From assembly GCA_033725935.1 (NCBI GenBank), contig MU867069.1, positions 434,001-498,000 of the forward strand: a stretch of 64,000 nucleotides of DNA. Direction: 5' to 3'. The first letter of the stretch is position 1. Each line of letters opens with the position of its first letter. Made by a program: the position numbers and the translations under genes. The DNA comes from Cladorrhinum sp. PSN259 (lineage: Eukaryota > Ascomycota > Sordariomycetes > Sordariales > Podosporaceae). The notes beneath the pieces are model-generated. The model was not told where the DNA came from. It saw nothing but the letters and a program-made list of their open reading frames with translations, and did not search any database. Positions 42,734-54,291 of this stretch are shown in pieces.

Positions 42734-43652
42734 CTACCTTCAGAGTCCGAGGCTGAGGGAGGGAAAAAGCATCACGGCCGGGATGGGATTCTGGGCCGGG
42801 TTAAAGGGTGCATTGGGTCTTGTTTTGGGTGTTTTTCTTCTTCTTCCTCTTCTTCATAGCAGGCGAGCTTTGTACTAAGCGGGTGGGACCCTATTGTATA
42901 GCAATGATATCCAACATTTTCAACTCGTTGTGTCTGTCCTGTAACGGTTTTCCTCTGTCCTCGGGGTGGACGGAGAAGCCTGGAGCAGTCCCGCTTTTCT
43001 CAGAGAAACTTCATGTCGTTGCCTGTGCTCGATAACGAAGGAATTACATGCGCACTAGACATCAAATTGATTAGACCATCATGACTCTTTTTCACTGTCT
43101 TGAACTCAATATCAAGTTGGCAGAAATCTTTATTCCAGATACCTGGTGCCTACCGGTACCATGTTCCGTGAATTGTGCCGAGTCAATAGTCTAGATCCGG
43201 TCTAGGCAACAGTCACGGCAACAGTCACGGCAACAGTCACCGTGACAATATGTGTCGGCGCAACCCGCTCTTGTCTTGGAAGGTGGCAGCAGTTGATTAA
43301 AAACTCCTGATCTGTTAGGCCAACAATGATATTTTCAATCCATGAATATCAGGCACAATGTTCTTTGTCACTTTTCAAGTTGAAATTGTGAGCCGAACAA
43401 CAGCTGTGAATTCAAAACAGAATTTGATATTGCACCAGAGATTTTAGAGGATAAAAGAAAGTTTGTGTCAATGAGCTTCAAATTGACTTTTTTTCCTAGT
43501 TCTCTCCATCATCTTGATCGTTTGAACTTGATCATTGCCTGAGGGGTGAAGGGCAATTGATCGTTGGAGAGAGGATTTCCTTCAAAGTTTGGAAGGATTT
43601 TATTACATGCATTGTTTTCTTTCACAAAGTTGAAATTGAAATACAGTGCGCA
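42734..43652. other. Intergenic region with a 12-bp tandem repeat
   Basis: No gene was seen. It holds three copies of GGCAACAGTCAC (43205-43240) and a TTCTTCTTC-type tract just after the LDH gene. Confidence 0.5.
43205..43240. repeat. Three perfect tandem copies of a 12-bp unit
   Basis: GGCAACAGTCAC is repeated three times without change and is followed by CGTGAC. Probably a minisatellite. Confidence 0.8.
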
Positions 43653-44225
43653 ATGTCTACAATGGCTGACCAGAACCACCAAGGAACGTCCGAACAAACA
43701 CTCAATGACTCTTACCCAAGGCTTATCAAGTACAGCTGCCATTCAATCGCATACGGACAGCTTCGTAGGCGGGGGTCATATGACCACACCCGGTTTCGAA
43801 AGTTTCTTCGTGAAGATGAGCTTTGCCCTCTCTGTATCAATCTTCTCATACCCAATCCCACAGTAAGAAAGAGCAAGGAGAAAAAGAGGGAATATTCTTC
43901 TTTTGAGAAAAAAGAGGACCTAGAAGAGTCTTCAATTGAACACGGTTCAGAAGAGGAGGCCCTCGGCGAAGAAGGAGATGAAATTGTTGAGGAGTACCAG
44001 GTCATTGAGAACCATGTTCATGTCTTCCGATCTACAGAGGCTGGTCCTTGGTATTGGGAACATGAGAAAGCAGCCCACAGAGCCGAGCAGGCCAAGCTGA
44101 AAGGTAAGAAAGGCAAAAACAAAGAAGTCGCTGATGATAGCTCAAGCATTCTTAGCATTATCAGCAAGCTACACAAAGGGGTCTGGAGACGTATGAGCCG
44201 GAAGATAAAGAACTTGTTTCATTAG
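43653..44225 (+). CDS. Unrecognised 190-aa charged protein with a CPLC motif
   Basis: One exon. The start is at 43653 (CAATGTC); the frame is open another 32 codons upstream. Residues 20-75 include ARG-rich sequence and DELCPLCINLL, a single CxxC that could be half of a metal site. The middle is Lys/Glu-rich (ESSIEHGSEEEALGEEGDEI) and probably disordered. The C-terminal third has HVHVFRSTEAGPWYWEHEKAAH and then a basic helix ending KIKNLFH. No signal peptide or membrane segment. The nearest genes are LDH and the amidoligase-like gene, both unrelated in pattern. I do not recognise a family. The coding case rests on length, codon choice and the start context. Confidence 0.5.
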   Translation: MSTMADQNHQGTSEQTLNDSYPRLIKYSCHSIAYGQLRRRGSYDHTRFRKFLREDELCPLCINLLIPNPTVRKSKEKKREYSSFEKKEDLEESSIEHGSEEEALGEEGDEIVEEYQVIENHVHVFRSTEAGPWYWEHEKAAHRAEQAKLKGKKGKNKEVADDSSSILSIISKLHKGVWRRMSRKIKNLFH

Positions 44226-45565
44226 GTAGTAAGGTAATGCTTTTCTTGAATGTCATTTTTTCCTGTTTTTTTTTCCCTTTGACTTTTGATAATTTGCTGG
44301 CAATTTGTGAGACGTGAATGTGATTCTTCTAAAAAAAAAAAAAAAAAAAGGAAAAAAAAAAATTGTGAAAGGGTGAATGAGCGCCTCATGAAACAGTGCT
44401 ATAACGTGGGCGATTTCAAGACGGCGGGCGCCACCACTTCCAGTTCCCCGGGACAATGGTTCAATTGGTAACTGCAGGTTTGAAATCCCTGGATCCCTGT
44501 GAAACCTAAAGTTGGCTGGCTTGAAAGACCCCCTCGCGGTTATTGAGTCCAACCTTCAGAAGACTATTCCATGATGATTCTATTTCTAAATCTGTCTGCA
44601 CTAATAGTCGCGCGTCTGGTAAACAAAAGAATTTGTCGAGATGAGAGCGGTATCCAGGAGTTCGGCTCCGATCTGTCGGGATTTCTTGGAGGCCGTCCTC
44701 AGAGCAACGGCAACCAATTAATTTCGGGTTTATGCAGAATTGAGAGGCTGAGGCGCGGAAAAAATGCGGGGATGACTGAGGACACCATGGAACAGACTGG
44801 GGCAGTTGTGCCATAGCCGCCTAGTGGCCTCGCCAGAACGGCCGGTTACCCTGGCAGCCACTTATCCACTGAAGCGGGAAGGGAAATGGAAAGAGGCGGT
44901 GTCAGTGCACATAGAATTCTGCCTCATGGACGATCGGCCAATTGCTGCCTACGGCAGTCTCCGGGGACCCCTCTTTTCTGCATGACCTGCAGCTCTGAAG
45001 CTTGGATGGCTCCACCAGCTCTCTGCACGTCGGCCATCTGAGCCATGCCGGCGTCGAAGAAAGGGCAGAGCCCCGCATCTCCTGTATGTTCGGCCTGTCA
45101 GTCAGACGCATCTGGAACACGGCGACATGACGTCCTCAGTGTTACACTGTCCTCTTTGTCTGTTCATTTGCCTCCAGGCAGAACATCGCAAATGCGCAGC
45201 CGGACATATGAGAGAGATTATTTTTCTTATCAATTGAGAAACAATGTCGTGTCTCTGCTATATAGAGGCCGCGGATCCCCGCAGATCAAAGATGAATTGT
45301 TCTTGGTTATACCATCCCAACCCTACCAATCCATTGTGCCGCTCTTTGTGTTCGGTAACTGGTCGTCGTCACAACAACCACCAATACCACCACACACAAC
45401 TTGAACCAGCAGCCTTGGTGTTTTATTATATATAACACCCCAAGCAACACCCAAGATCAACACACACTCAATCCCATCCCATCAACCATCTACTACCATC
45501 CGCTACCATCGTACAGTACACAGCACACAGAATTTGATCAACAATTCCAATTGGAGACTTACACA
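44226..45565. other. Intergenic region with A-tracts, no gene seen
   Basis: An A-tract of about 30 bp interrupted by GG lies at 44331-44362. A TATATATAA sequence lies at 45428-45436, about 130 bp upstream of the amidoligase start, and is a reasonable TATA candidate. Confidence 0.5.
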
Positions 45566-46819
45566 ATGCCTCACGTTGCTTATGTCTCCTATTCGACGCC
45601 CCCGTATTCGGGGTCGTCCTCCTCTTCCTCGACGTTTCGATCTCGGTCACATAACCGCCACGATTCCTCGGTCCGACGCCGATCCAGCAGCCAGCGACCT
45701 GGTGTGCGAGGAGAGGTCCCCGATTTTCGTTTCTGCGTCGAGCTTGGTCTCATTCTTCGAAGCCGCGAGTTGTACCACAAGACCTCTCATGAGCTCGAAC
45801 GGGAAGTCAGTGTCCAGCTCACCGCCGCAAAAATCAACAACATTCTCGCCGCCTCCACGTCTTCTTCCGCAGCAGAGTCCAGCCGGGAATGGACCATTGC
45901 TCCGGAGCACTGCATTCCATCATATCCAAAGGATTACCGCTTCGGCATCAAGCTCGTCTCACCCTTCATGCGCTTCTCGGCCTCTCGCCACGAGCACTGG
46001 ATCACAAAGATCTCGGCCGTGATGCGAACACTCAACGCCCACTTCGAAGTCACCTCATCTCATCAATGCTACACCCACGTCCACGTTGTTCCTCTCACCG
46101 GGCACTGGAAGCTCCATCAGCTAAAGTCCCTCGCCAAGTCGGCCCTGTACTTTGAGCGCTGCATCGATGAGATCGTCCCTCCGTACCGCCGTCGGTCCGT
46201 CTGGGCAAAGAGCAACAGGAACAACAAGTACTTTGGCCAACACGCCATGTCTGACTGCTTCAACAAGATCGACAAGCAATCCTCTCCCGAGGGACTAGCA
46301 GCTCGCATGAACCACTGCGACGCCGCCTCACCCACCGGCACTGCACTCCGTTCTGTCCGAACATTGAGGGACGAGAACACCGCTCTGGATTTTACACACG
46401 ACACTTACCGCTGGAACTTTACCAACCTCAACGAGGGAGGCGGCTTCGGCACCGTCGAGTTCCGTCAGGCACCCGGCAGCACGACTTCTCAGGAGGTCAT
46501 GGCGTGGGTCATGCTTGTTGGCTGCTTCGCTCGTTTGAGCTGCGGACTCGGAGACTCCATCAAGCCAGAGGACGCTCCTCGGACCAAGAGCCTGGGAGAG
46601 TGGCTCTTGTACGAGGCTCGGTGGTGCTCGCTTCCGCATGAGACTTTGCTCCAGAACCTCTTGGAGCAGGCAACGCCCACTTCACCCGTTCCTGGCAAGA
46701 TTCCCGGTCTGGATGCTGACAACATCACCATCGATGAGGATCAGCGCCTCCGGTGGAAGGCTGGAGAGCGCAAGTATGCTGTGGAAAAGTACCATCGGGT
46801 ACTTTCACATATTCACTAA
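45566..46819 (+). CDS. Putative amidoligase-family (PF12224-type) protein
   Basis: A 417-aa single-exon protein that resembles the fungal Amidoligase_2 group, which has a glutamine-synthetase/COOH-NH2-ligase-like fold and is predicted to join carboxyl to amino groups. Residues 1-45 are Ser/Arg-rich. The domain starts with FRFCVELGLIL, where the Glu fits the first metal acid. The strand-loop before SPFMRF reads YRFGIKLVSP, with Lys where the family usually has Glu (E-I/L-V-S-P). It continues with the conserved CYTHVHVVPLTG histidine pair, RMNHCDAAS and GTVEFRQAPG. There is no signal peptide. The start at 45566 (ACACAATGCC) precedes the low-complexity N-terminus; the frame extends 55 codons upstream. 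The substrate is unknown. The Lys change, if correct, could lower or abolish metal binding. The family call is by memory of its motifs. Confidence 0.8.
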   Translation: MPHVAYVSYSTPPYSGSSSSSSTFRSRSHNRHDSSVRRRSSSQRPGVRGEVPDFRFCVELGLILRSRELYHKTSHELEREVSVQLTAAKINNILAASTSSSAAESSREWTIAPEHCIPSYPKDYRFGIKLVSPFMRFSASRHEHWITKISAVMRTLNAHFEVTSSHQCYTHVHVVPLTGHWKLHQLKSLAKSALYFERCIDEIVPPYRRRSVWAKSNRNNKYFGQHAMSDCFNKIDKQSSPEGLAARMNHCDAASPTGTALRSVRTLRDENTALDFTHDTYRWNFTNLNEGGGFGTVEFRQAPGSTTSQEVMAWVMLVGCFARLSCGLGDSIKPEDAPRTKSLGEWLLYEARWCSLPHETLLQNLLEQATPTSPVPGKIPGLDADNITIDEDQRLRWKAGERKYAVEKYHRVLSHIH

Positions 46820-47556
46820 AAATTATGCTTGGATACGACGGTTTTTATTTTTCGTGTTTTTCCTCACTTTGTATTTTTTGAGCATGGCATATTTATGGGG
46901 TCAAGGATCATGGGCACACAAAACGGGAAAATTGAGTACTGCATGGCAGAAACTCATGAAATGGGGGGGATCGGACAATACCCTTTGGGATTTTATTACT
47001 AGCGTTGGAGTTTTAGGAAAGCATCAAGGGATACTACGGGATAATCATTTTTGCTTTTTCACTATTTTGAAGATATTTCTACATAATCTGCATTATCAAT
47101 TCTTTTTTCTCTACTTGACTTGACTTGAGCTGTGACCGTGACAATGAAGTGACTTGTCTTCTTCCTGTCAGACCATTCTTTTTTTCCTTTTTTCCCTTTT
47201 CTTTTTTTTTTTTTTTTGGCCTTCCATTGTGTGCCTATTCGTTACCCGAAGGACCGAAGCCGGGGGGGGGGGGGTCGAGCTAGAACAGGGAGGTGAGTAC
47301 ATGTATGTGTGGTTACCTCGATGACTTGCATCAAAAGCAGAGCGATTAATAATTACAAAATCTTGCATGATATGCAACGTAAAATGTGCACATTTGATGC
47401 ACATGCAGAATTACTTGCACGCCGAGCCGACTGTTCATCGGATTTTTTTTTTTTGAAAAAGATAATAAGATCAAAGTGTCGACTTGACGGAGGATGTGAA
47501 AAAGGCACAGATAGGCACCGGTACCCGATTTGTCCATGTGGGGGGGTATTTTGTGA

Positions 47557-47594
47557 CCTCTCTCTCTCTCTCTTTTTTTTTTTTTTTTTTTTTT
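47557..47594. repeat. CT/T microsatellite
   Basis: About nine CT units followed by an unbroken T run of about 21. Confidence 0.8.
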
Positions 47595-47976
47595 GTTTTT
47601 GGTCTACTACCTACTAGATCTGTCACACCTTGACACCGCGTTCATGTGGTGTACCGCTCGCCTCCGTTCTTCTCAGGCTAGGACAGCTGCTGTCTTTCAA
47701 GGTTCCGTGACCCTGAACTGACATGGTCATGTTTTTTGATGGAGTGGACTGGAACGTGATATGGTAACCATAACATTGCACCTGGGAATTGTTTTTGCCA
47801 CTCTTTGACATGAGATTATTACGTTGGTCATGGTTTGGTTTTAAGGTACCTACTTTCGATATTGATTATGAGGACAACTTTGGCTCGGTGCATGTAGGTA
47901 GGCAATGCATTAACCAAACTCTTACTGCGGCACTCTTGAAGGATTCCAGGCGCCCGCAGTCCATAATGCAGTGCTT

Positions 47977-48004
47977 CAGGCAGGCAGGCAGGCAGGCAGG
48001 CAGG
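47977..48004. repeat. CAGG tetranucleotide repeat, seven units
   Basis: Seven perfect CAGG units followed by a degenerate AAGG unit. Confidence 0.85.
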
Positions 48005-48156
48005 AAGGCATGCTCTCTGCACACGGCTCATGTGTTCCGATCGTGCTGTTCTTTATTTTTTTACTTTTTCTTACACTGTTTCCATGCAATTCTTGGAGCA
48101 AAAATGCAGTTTTGGTATTTCCACTTTCGGGCGGATTCGCGAGAAATTTTGAGACA

Positions 48157-48180
48157 TACCTACGTACCTACGTACCTACG
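48157..48180. repeat. TACCTACG repeat, three units
   Basis: Three perfect 8-bp units directly before a GTTAAC. Confidence 0.8.
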
Positions 48181-49992
48181 TTAACAAATAATGAAGCAGT
48201 ACCCCGGGCTCGTTACTGCTTGTTACCGCGTGCTGTCGTTGCCCTTGGTGATACAAAATAAAGGGTATCATCCCACGTCACGCACGCCGCGCACTCCACG
48301 CCACGCCTCCCGTTCACCCGACGGATTCGGCAGGATCCGAAGTCCGAGAGGCAGGTAGGGTGTGTGTAGATCTGTTGTGCGTAGTAACTGTTTCTTTTTT
48401 GCTCACTTGCGCAGTGTTTTGTCGTGGTTTTTAAAAACGCGTTTTGTGTGCAAGGTCGGTCGGTAAGTGGTTTGTTTACGTTGCACCTTTGAAGTATGTT
48501 CAATGTCGTGAGATGATCGTCATCTAACAACCGGACACGAAGCCAGGCTCCAGTCACTGATAGACTGTAACTCGGGGAGGGCTCGGGGAGCCCGGCTACT
48601 TTCTGCCTTTGGGGGAGGAATGAAAGGGGATCACCGGCACACTGCATGCATTTTGCGAGGCTGTCAATGGGGCACTCCCGTCTTGCCGATCGGAACTAAA
48701 AGTGAGCCACGCATACTGTTACTGCGGGCAGTCAGGCAAGGCCATATGTTGTGTAAGCACCTGTTGCACGACATGATCAGAATTCGAGATGTGATAGGGT
48801 ACTTTTGAAAACTCGGTGAGTGTCTTGATGTTGGATTGGTTCAGTTTGAATAAAATCTCGGTGGCGAATTTAAAGTAAGGCGGACAGGATTGGCACGATG
48901 ATCTGCTTTATTGCTGTGCTTTTGCCTTGTGATAAAAGAACACGTCGCGCAAATGGGAGTTGCCCGACGGCCGATCAGGAGTAGGTAGGTACAAGGTGTT
49001 TGTACAGTACACGGCACGATTTCAACTGGCATGGCGAACCTGTACGACACGGAACAACGGGACAATGGATGGAACGGCCGGCCTTCCTCGTAAGGCTCGA
49101 TTCAACAAAATGCCATTTTGGTGTCTTTTGATGGTGATTGGGTATCGGATTTTGGAAGGCAGTCACGGTCCCATAATTCTGATGTCTTGCGGCCTTGTGC
49201 GTTGATTGGGTTTCTTGAACGATGCTGACGAGAGGCAGTGACCTGTGCTCTGTCCTTATGTTTCCGACATGACGATGGTTGACGTGATTTCAGTATACGG
49301 TGTAACTTGTCACAAGCAAAGCCTTGCCGGTTTACCAGGTAGCTTTTGGCACTCCGATGGGGCTCCCTGATGAATTGAACAGCCACGCAAGCTTGTGTTA
49401 TGGTTGTTGCCATTTCCATGTTGGACGTGTTACTTGGGTACTAACTACTTGGTCAATGACTCATGACAAATGAAGACCGAGAATTCTGGTATCCCGATAT
49501 TCAATTCGTTCGTCCAATCTTATTAAAGAAAACGGTAGAAAAGTCTGACGGATCTTTCAATGGCTGGGATAAGTTTTCCGTCGAAGTTCCAAACTTAGAT
49601 TGATAGCTATCCAAGAGTGTTGACAGCCAAGATGAAGAAACTCCCACCATTTACTTCTCTATACCTGAGATGGTCTGGTACAGTCAAAGGTTGGAAGAGT
49701 GTCACTGACCACCAAGGTTATCAAGCATGTTGTTACCTTGACTGATGAATCATCGTAGAACAACCTTGCATGTCACATGAGCACCAGCGTCTCGACAGCA
49801 TCGATGGCTGCGGAGACCTCATCACTCTTGTGTCAAATGGCGCGGTGCCAGTGTGAATGTCAGAATGGAAATGTTATCCAAACTCCAAGGCCGTGACTGC
49901 AAGAATATCGAATGGCGGGAAGAAAAACGCTACGTAATTTTAACTATGGTTAACAGTCCGAATAATACAGCACAGAACCTCCATCTTGATCC

Positions 49993-51694
49993 TCAGATGA
50001 CTGGAGAGATATCACTCCGGCTCTCAGTATCGCCCATCTTTGTTCGTCTCTGCAGCATCTCCATGTTCTTGAGTTGCTCAATCTTTGCTGTGAGAGTCTT
50101 TTGAACCTCGGCTCTCTGTATCCACAAAATCCAAGTGATGATGACCACGAGGGTGACGGGCCCAGCTGCTGCCCAGAAGACCCAGAACTGGTTGGTGACT
50201 TTGACTTGGTCGTTATCAGATATCTTGGTAAAGGGAGCCATGATTGTCTGTTTTTCACGGTCAGCTCAGGGTGAGACCTGGATATATTCGTAGATGATTT
50301 ACCGCAATAGCAGTGGCCGGAAGAAACACCATAGTTAGCAGTGAAAGGCTTTTCATGGCTGATGAATCGCGTTTTGTGTCACGGGCAATATCTTGCTGCA
50401 TGAAGTTGTGGATCTGTCAAACAGAGAATAAATCTGGCGGTTAGTAGATGCGTGCGGAAAATTCGATGATGAAAGCACTCACCATTTGCAAGTAGATATC
50501 AATCTTGCTCAACAACTGATCCCGACGCAACAGCCAGTACCCCGACCGAGTAGCCATCACATCAAGGCATTGCCTGCTGTGGAAGCTGTTGTATCTTGAT
50601 ACCAGCCCACCATTGCCTTTGCCGTTGAAGTGATCTTCCAGCTTAGATATCGCTCTTTCAAGGCTCACGCCGAAAGAAGCCAAGAAAGGTCCAAAAGCGT
50701 TTGTCAGAATAGCATGATGGTTGACTATTAGTTTGTGGACTGTGTCAAAGGTGGGTATAGCCTTCTCATTGCCTGAGGTATCTATCGGCCGCTTATTGAT
50801 GAAGATGTCAAATAAATCTTGATTGAGATTGAATATGTTGAGCTCGTACGTTGCGTTGATGATATCGTCCTGTAGCTGATATGCAAGCTGCTCATGGACA
50901 AGAAATGGTAGCAGGAGGGGTTCAGAGATCCTGGAGGCAATATGCTCGAGGTTCTCAAGGACTTCATTGCTGAAGCCGGCGCAGAGGTTGTATCCGAAAA
51001 ACACCTTTGTAGTGCGGTCTCTTGGGTTGTAGTTCATGCCCATATTTATTTGGCCACTACTCGGTATCGTCTGGAATGATAGACCTAGCCGAGGTCAGGA
51101 GAATGGATCATGTATTGTAACTCAATGTTGGTTCACTCACCTATAGGAGAACCATCTTCAGGGCTTTCTGTGATCACAGTGAGAGGCAACGCGTAGTTAT
51201 TTGCTAATTCCTGGTGATATGTGGTGGGAAGTTGGAGAGCATCACTTGTTGTGTTCCATGTTTCCGGTGTAAAAGGCAACGCCCGCTTATTGTCCCCATA
51301 CCCTTCAAAAGCGCAGTGAAGGAGGCGAAATGACCATTGAACTTGGTCACTAGGTCCTGGTGTGGGAGCAGCGAATTCATTCTCTTGATTAAGCCAGTGG
51401 ATAAATCCTTCTGAACTTGTATCGTGAGTATGATGACGGATGATGGGCGACGAGGACTACACTAAGGATTAGTTGTCAACTACCCCCCGGAGTTTCGACT
51501 TTGGTGGAAGAAACCAGCCTTCATTAACCATATTTCCAGAGTGCCCACTTCCCTCTGCGTAAGAGAGAAGTTTAGTTCATCGCGATAGGACCACCCATAT
51601 ATCTCCATGATGAGGAATGTGGATTGAAGTTTTCAAGTGAAGAAAATAGAGACAGACCATCAGGCTCCCCATCCTCGATTATGTAGGTTGCCAT
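49993..51694 (-). CDS. CorA-like divalent-cation transporter-fold membrane protein, divergent
   Basis: A fungal CorA-like protein with two C-terminal membrane helices. Six exons join in frame: 51694-51658, 51554-51484, 51456-51141, 51084-50483, 50413-50303 and 50247-49993, giving 463 aa. The two 5'-most exons are the least certain. The long N-terminal region is helical (SRYNSFHSRQCLDVMATRSG, QQDIARDTKRDSSAMKSLSL). Helix 1 is SLLTMVFLPATAIATIMAPF and helix 2 is WAAAGPVTLVVIITWILW, with the short loop between them facing out. The GMN motif that follows helix 1 in CorA magnesium channels is absent (IMAPF here), so transport of magnesium is doubtful. A charged coiled tail ends the protein. Such CorA-like proteins are numerous in filamentous fungi and their function is mostly unknown. 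Confidence 0.78.
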
Positions 51695-52348
51695 GATATG
51701 GTGGCTCAATAGAAGCGAGCATGCGGCGGTGCATGATGGTGCTTCCACTTGAAGTGACATGATTGGACAGGAACATTTGGCTTCAACAATCCATGTTTCT
51801 TGCTTTCATTATGCTTGATTGATTCTAACATTGAACACCATGGTGATAATGCTGGTAGCAAATAGATAAAAAGTAAGTGGTCGTTAATGACAAATAAACA
51901 AACTAGAAGGTATACATGTATGTTGCTGACTCGTGAACACCACGCTCCTTCAATGATGCTGCCGTCGCCTTCCGAAGTTCGGAACAAATGCTCGGCCTAA
52001 CGCGGTTGTCACACCCGACCCCGCTCCGCCACTCTCCACAATATTGAAAGGGCGGGCCTCTCATATCGCCTGATCGCCCATGTAAACACGACTAGCTCGA
52101 CAAAAATCGATTTTCCTAAAACTAAACCATCCAAGACCTGCATGCTCCCAAGGACCCCCAAGACCCTGAATGACCCATTTGCCATGGCATTTTTTATCTT
52201 ATCAGATGGTTCGCCCCCAGGGGTTCCATCAGCCCATCCATCCGGACCCATTCCACCCACACCTTCTTCTCCCTCCCGTGCCCAATATCATCTGGGACGG
52301 CCCGACTCTGAAATTTCATGTGTAACACGTTTACGCTGAACCGTAATC
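51695..52348. other. Divergent intergenic region
   Basis: Promoters of the CorA-like gene (minus) and the amidohydrolase (plus). No other gene was seen. Confidence 0.5.
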
Positions 52349-54010
52349 ATGTTGGCACCTGCAACACTCTTCACCAACGGCCGCATCTTCCAGTCCGGTG
52401 TCAAACCCGGTACCAACGCCGGTCTGAACCGCCCACCCACGTTCGCAGAGTGTATCCTGATCCGTGGCGCCGAGATCGAGCATGTCGGTTCCTCATCAGA
52501 CGAAGCCATCGTCGAGGTCCTTGCAGCTGGGCCTGATGCAGTAACCGTACATGATCTTCAGGGCAAAACTGTTCTTCCCGGCTTCGTTGACGGTCATATG
52601 CATCTCATGCTGCTTGGTCAAGCCCTCAACAAGCTCGACCTCAGCAAGTGCAAGACTCTCAACGACATCCAGACCCTGATTCGCGAATATGCCGCAGCCA
52701 ACCCGGATGTGCCCAGAATCCTCTGCCGGTCCTACATGCACAGCATGGTCCCCAGCGGCGCCAAAGCATCCGACCTTGACGGACTCGATCCCCAGGATCG
52801 TCCCATTTTAATCGACTCCAAGGACCTTCACACAAGCTGGTGCAACACAGCTGGCATCAAAGACCTCGCTGCTAAATCCTGGCCAGACGTACCGGGTGGC
52901 ATCATCGAGCGCGACGCCAACGGCAAGCTAACCGGTATCTTTAGCGAAGCGGCCAACATCACCTACGTGTGGCCGTACCTCGCATCCGTCGCCACCATGG
53001 AAGAACGAACAGGCGCTATCAAGGCCGCCGTATCAGCCTACCTCGAAGCAGGCTACACGGGGCTCATCGACATGGCAATGGACGAAGGCAGCTGGGAAGC
53101 CCTGCAAGCCCTCCTCGCAGCAGAGGGATCCATCCCCATGCGAATCGCCGCGTACTGGCTTGTAAAACCCCTCAAGACCGAAAAGGAAACAGTCGCCCAG
53201 GTTGAGCGCGCCATTGAGCTGGCAGCAAAGTACAACGCCTCCACCACGCCGGACTGCCGCATCGTAGGAATCAAAGTAATCTGCGACGGCATCATCGACG
53301 CCTGCACGGCCGGTCTAACGGAACCCTACTCCCACAACGAGCACTTCGAAGTTCCGCTCTGGACGTACGAGCAGCTTGAGCCCGTCGTTCGTCGCGCAGA
53401 TGAAGCCGGCCTTCAAATCGCCCTGCACGCCATCGGAGACGCAACAATCACCATGGTGGTCGACACGCTCTCCAAGTACGCCAACCCTGAACATCGTCCT
53501 CGCGTTGAACACCTGGAACTCTCTTCCGAAAAGGACGCCCTCCGACTCGGCCAAAACCGCATCACGGCGTCCATCCAGCCAGTCCATGCCGACCCTGCAA
53601 TCCTTGGCGCCTGGCCAAAACTGATCGGCGAGCACCGCTGCAAGAGAGCCTTTGCATACCGCGAGTTTGCGGATAACGGCGCGCCGCTGGCACTCGGCAG
53701 TGATGCCCCGACGGCTCCCCATTCTCCGTTTGGAAACGCCTACGTGGCCACTACCAGACGCTCGTACCGCGAAGTAGAGATGGAGACGACGGTCAACCCT
53801 CACTTTGCCCTCGGAGTGTGCGAGTCCTTCGCAGCCGGAACCGAAGGAGCGGCATACAGCGTGTTTGACGACCACAGGATAGGAGTCCTGCAAAAGGGGT
53901 ACAAGGCGGATTTCGTAGTCGTCGACATGGCTTGGGAGAAGGAGAAGCTAAAGGATACAAAAATGAAGGAGACATGGTACAACGGCGCCAAGGTCTGGTC
54001 ATCGGAATAG
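52349..54010 (+). CDS. Amidohydrolase 3-family protein (YtcJ-like)
   Basis: A 553-aa metal-dependent hydrolase of the amidohydrolase superfamily, composite beta-sandwich plus TIM barrel. It has no introns. Metal-site segments are the DGHMHLM motif after the first strand (about residues 84-90), HAIGDAT near 365 and the final LALGSDAPTAPHSPFG, whose Asp is the usual catalytic acid. The C-terminal KADFVVVD strand is typical of the sandwich part. The start (ATCATGTTGGCACC) gives the NGRIF strand that opens the family. Members act on amides or related C-N bonds in varied compounds, and the substrate here cannot be stated. No signal peptide, so it is probably cytosolic. It is convergent with the oxygenase gene downstream. 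Confidence 0.88.
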   Translation: MLAPATLFTNGRIFQSGVKPGTNAGLNRPPTFAECILIRGAEIEHVGSSSDEAIVEVLAAGPDAVTVHDLQGKTVLPGFVDGHMHLMLLGQALNKLDLSKCKTLNDIQTLIREYAAANPDVPRILCRSYMHSMVPSGAKASDLDGLDPQDRPILIDSKDLHTSWCNTAGIKDLAAKSWPDVPGGIIERDANGKLTGIFSEAANITYVWPYLASVATMEERTGAIKAAVSAYLEAGYTGLIDMAMDEGSWEALQALLAAEGSIPMRIAAYWLVKPLKTEKETVAQVERAIELAAKYNASTTPDCRIVGIKVICDGIIDACTAGLTEPYSHNEHFEVPLWTYEQLEPVVRRADEAGLQIALHAIGDATITMVVDTLSKYANPEHRPRVEHLELSSEKDALRLGQNRITASIQPVHADPAILGAWPKLIGEHRCKRAFAYREFADNGAPLALGSDAPTAPHSPFGNAYVATTRRSYREVEMETTVNPHFALGVCESFAAGTEGAAYSVFDDHRIGVLQKGYKADFVVVDMAWEKEKLKDTKMKETWYNGAKVWSSE

Positions 54011-54149
54011 TAGTTGTCAGTGTGGAAATTTTTAGTAGATACATAGATAGTCATCTCGATCTGAATCTTGGCTTTTTGCACACAAGCCAAGCCAAGTCTT
54101 TGCCCAGAAGCAGCATCCCCGTCTTGTGTCGTAAATAGGGCAGTGACAA

Positions 54150-54187
54150 GAGGAGACAAGAAGAGACAAGACAAGACAAGACAAGAA
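54150..54187. repeat. GACAA/GAGACAAGA repeat in the convergent spacer
   Basis: Purine-rich GACAAG units, repeated with small changes, between the convergent amidohydrolase and oxygenase genes. Confidence 0.6.
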
Positions 54188-54291
54188 AGGATCCAAGAAA
54201 ACCTTTGCATGCAAAAGAGCCAAGGGGGAAAAAAGACCAAGAACAAAAGCTTGGTTTTGAATTATAGCTTATTTGAACATCTTTCTCTTAT

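Larger units (their letters stand above)
46820..49992. other. 3.2-kb intergenic region rich in simple repeats
   Basis: No gene was found on either strand. The stretch holds G, T and CT homopolymer or dinucleotide runs (47204-47218, 47262-47275, 47557-47594), a CAGG repeat and a TACCTACG repeat. This is the least gene-like part of the window. Confidence 0.55.

Noticed and set aside
44440..44495. tRNA-like A/B-box pattern near TGGTTCAATTGG and GGTTTGAAATCC
   Set aside because: The two boxes are too close together and the arms do not pair.
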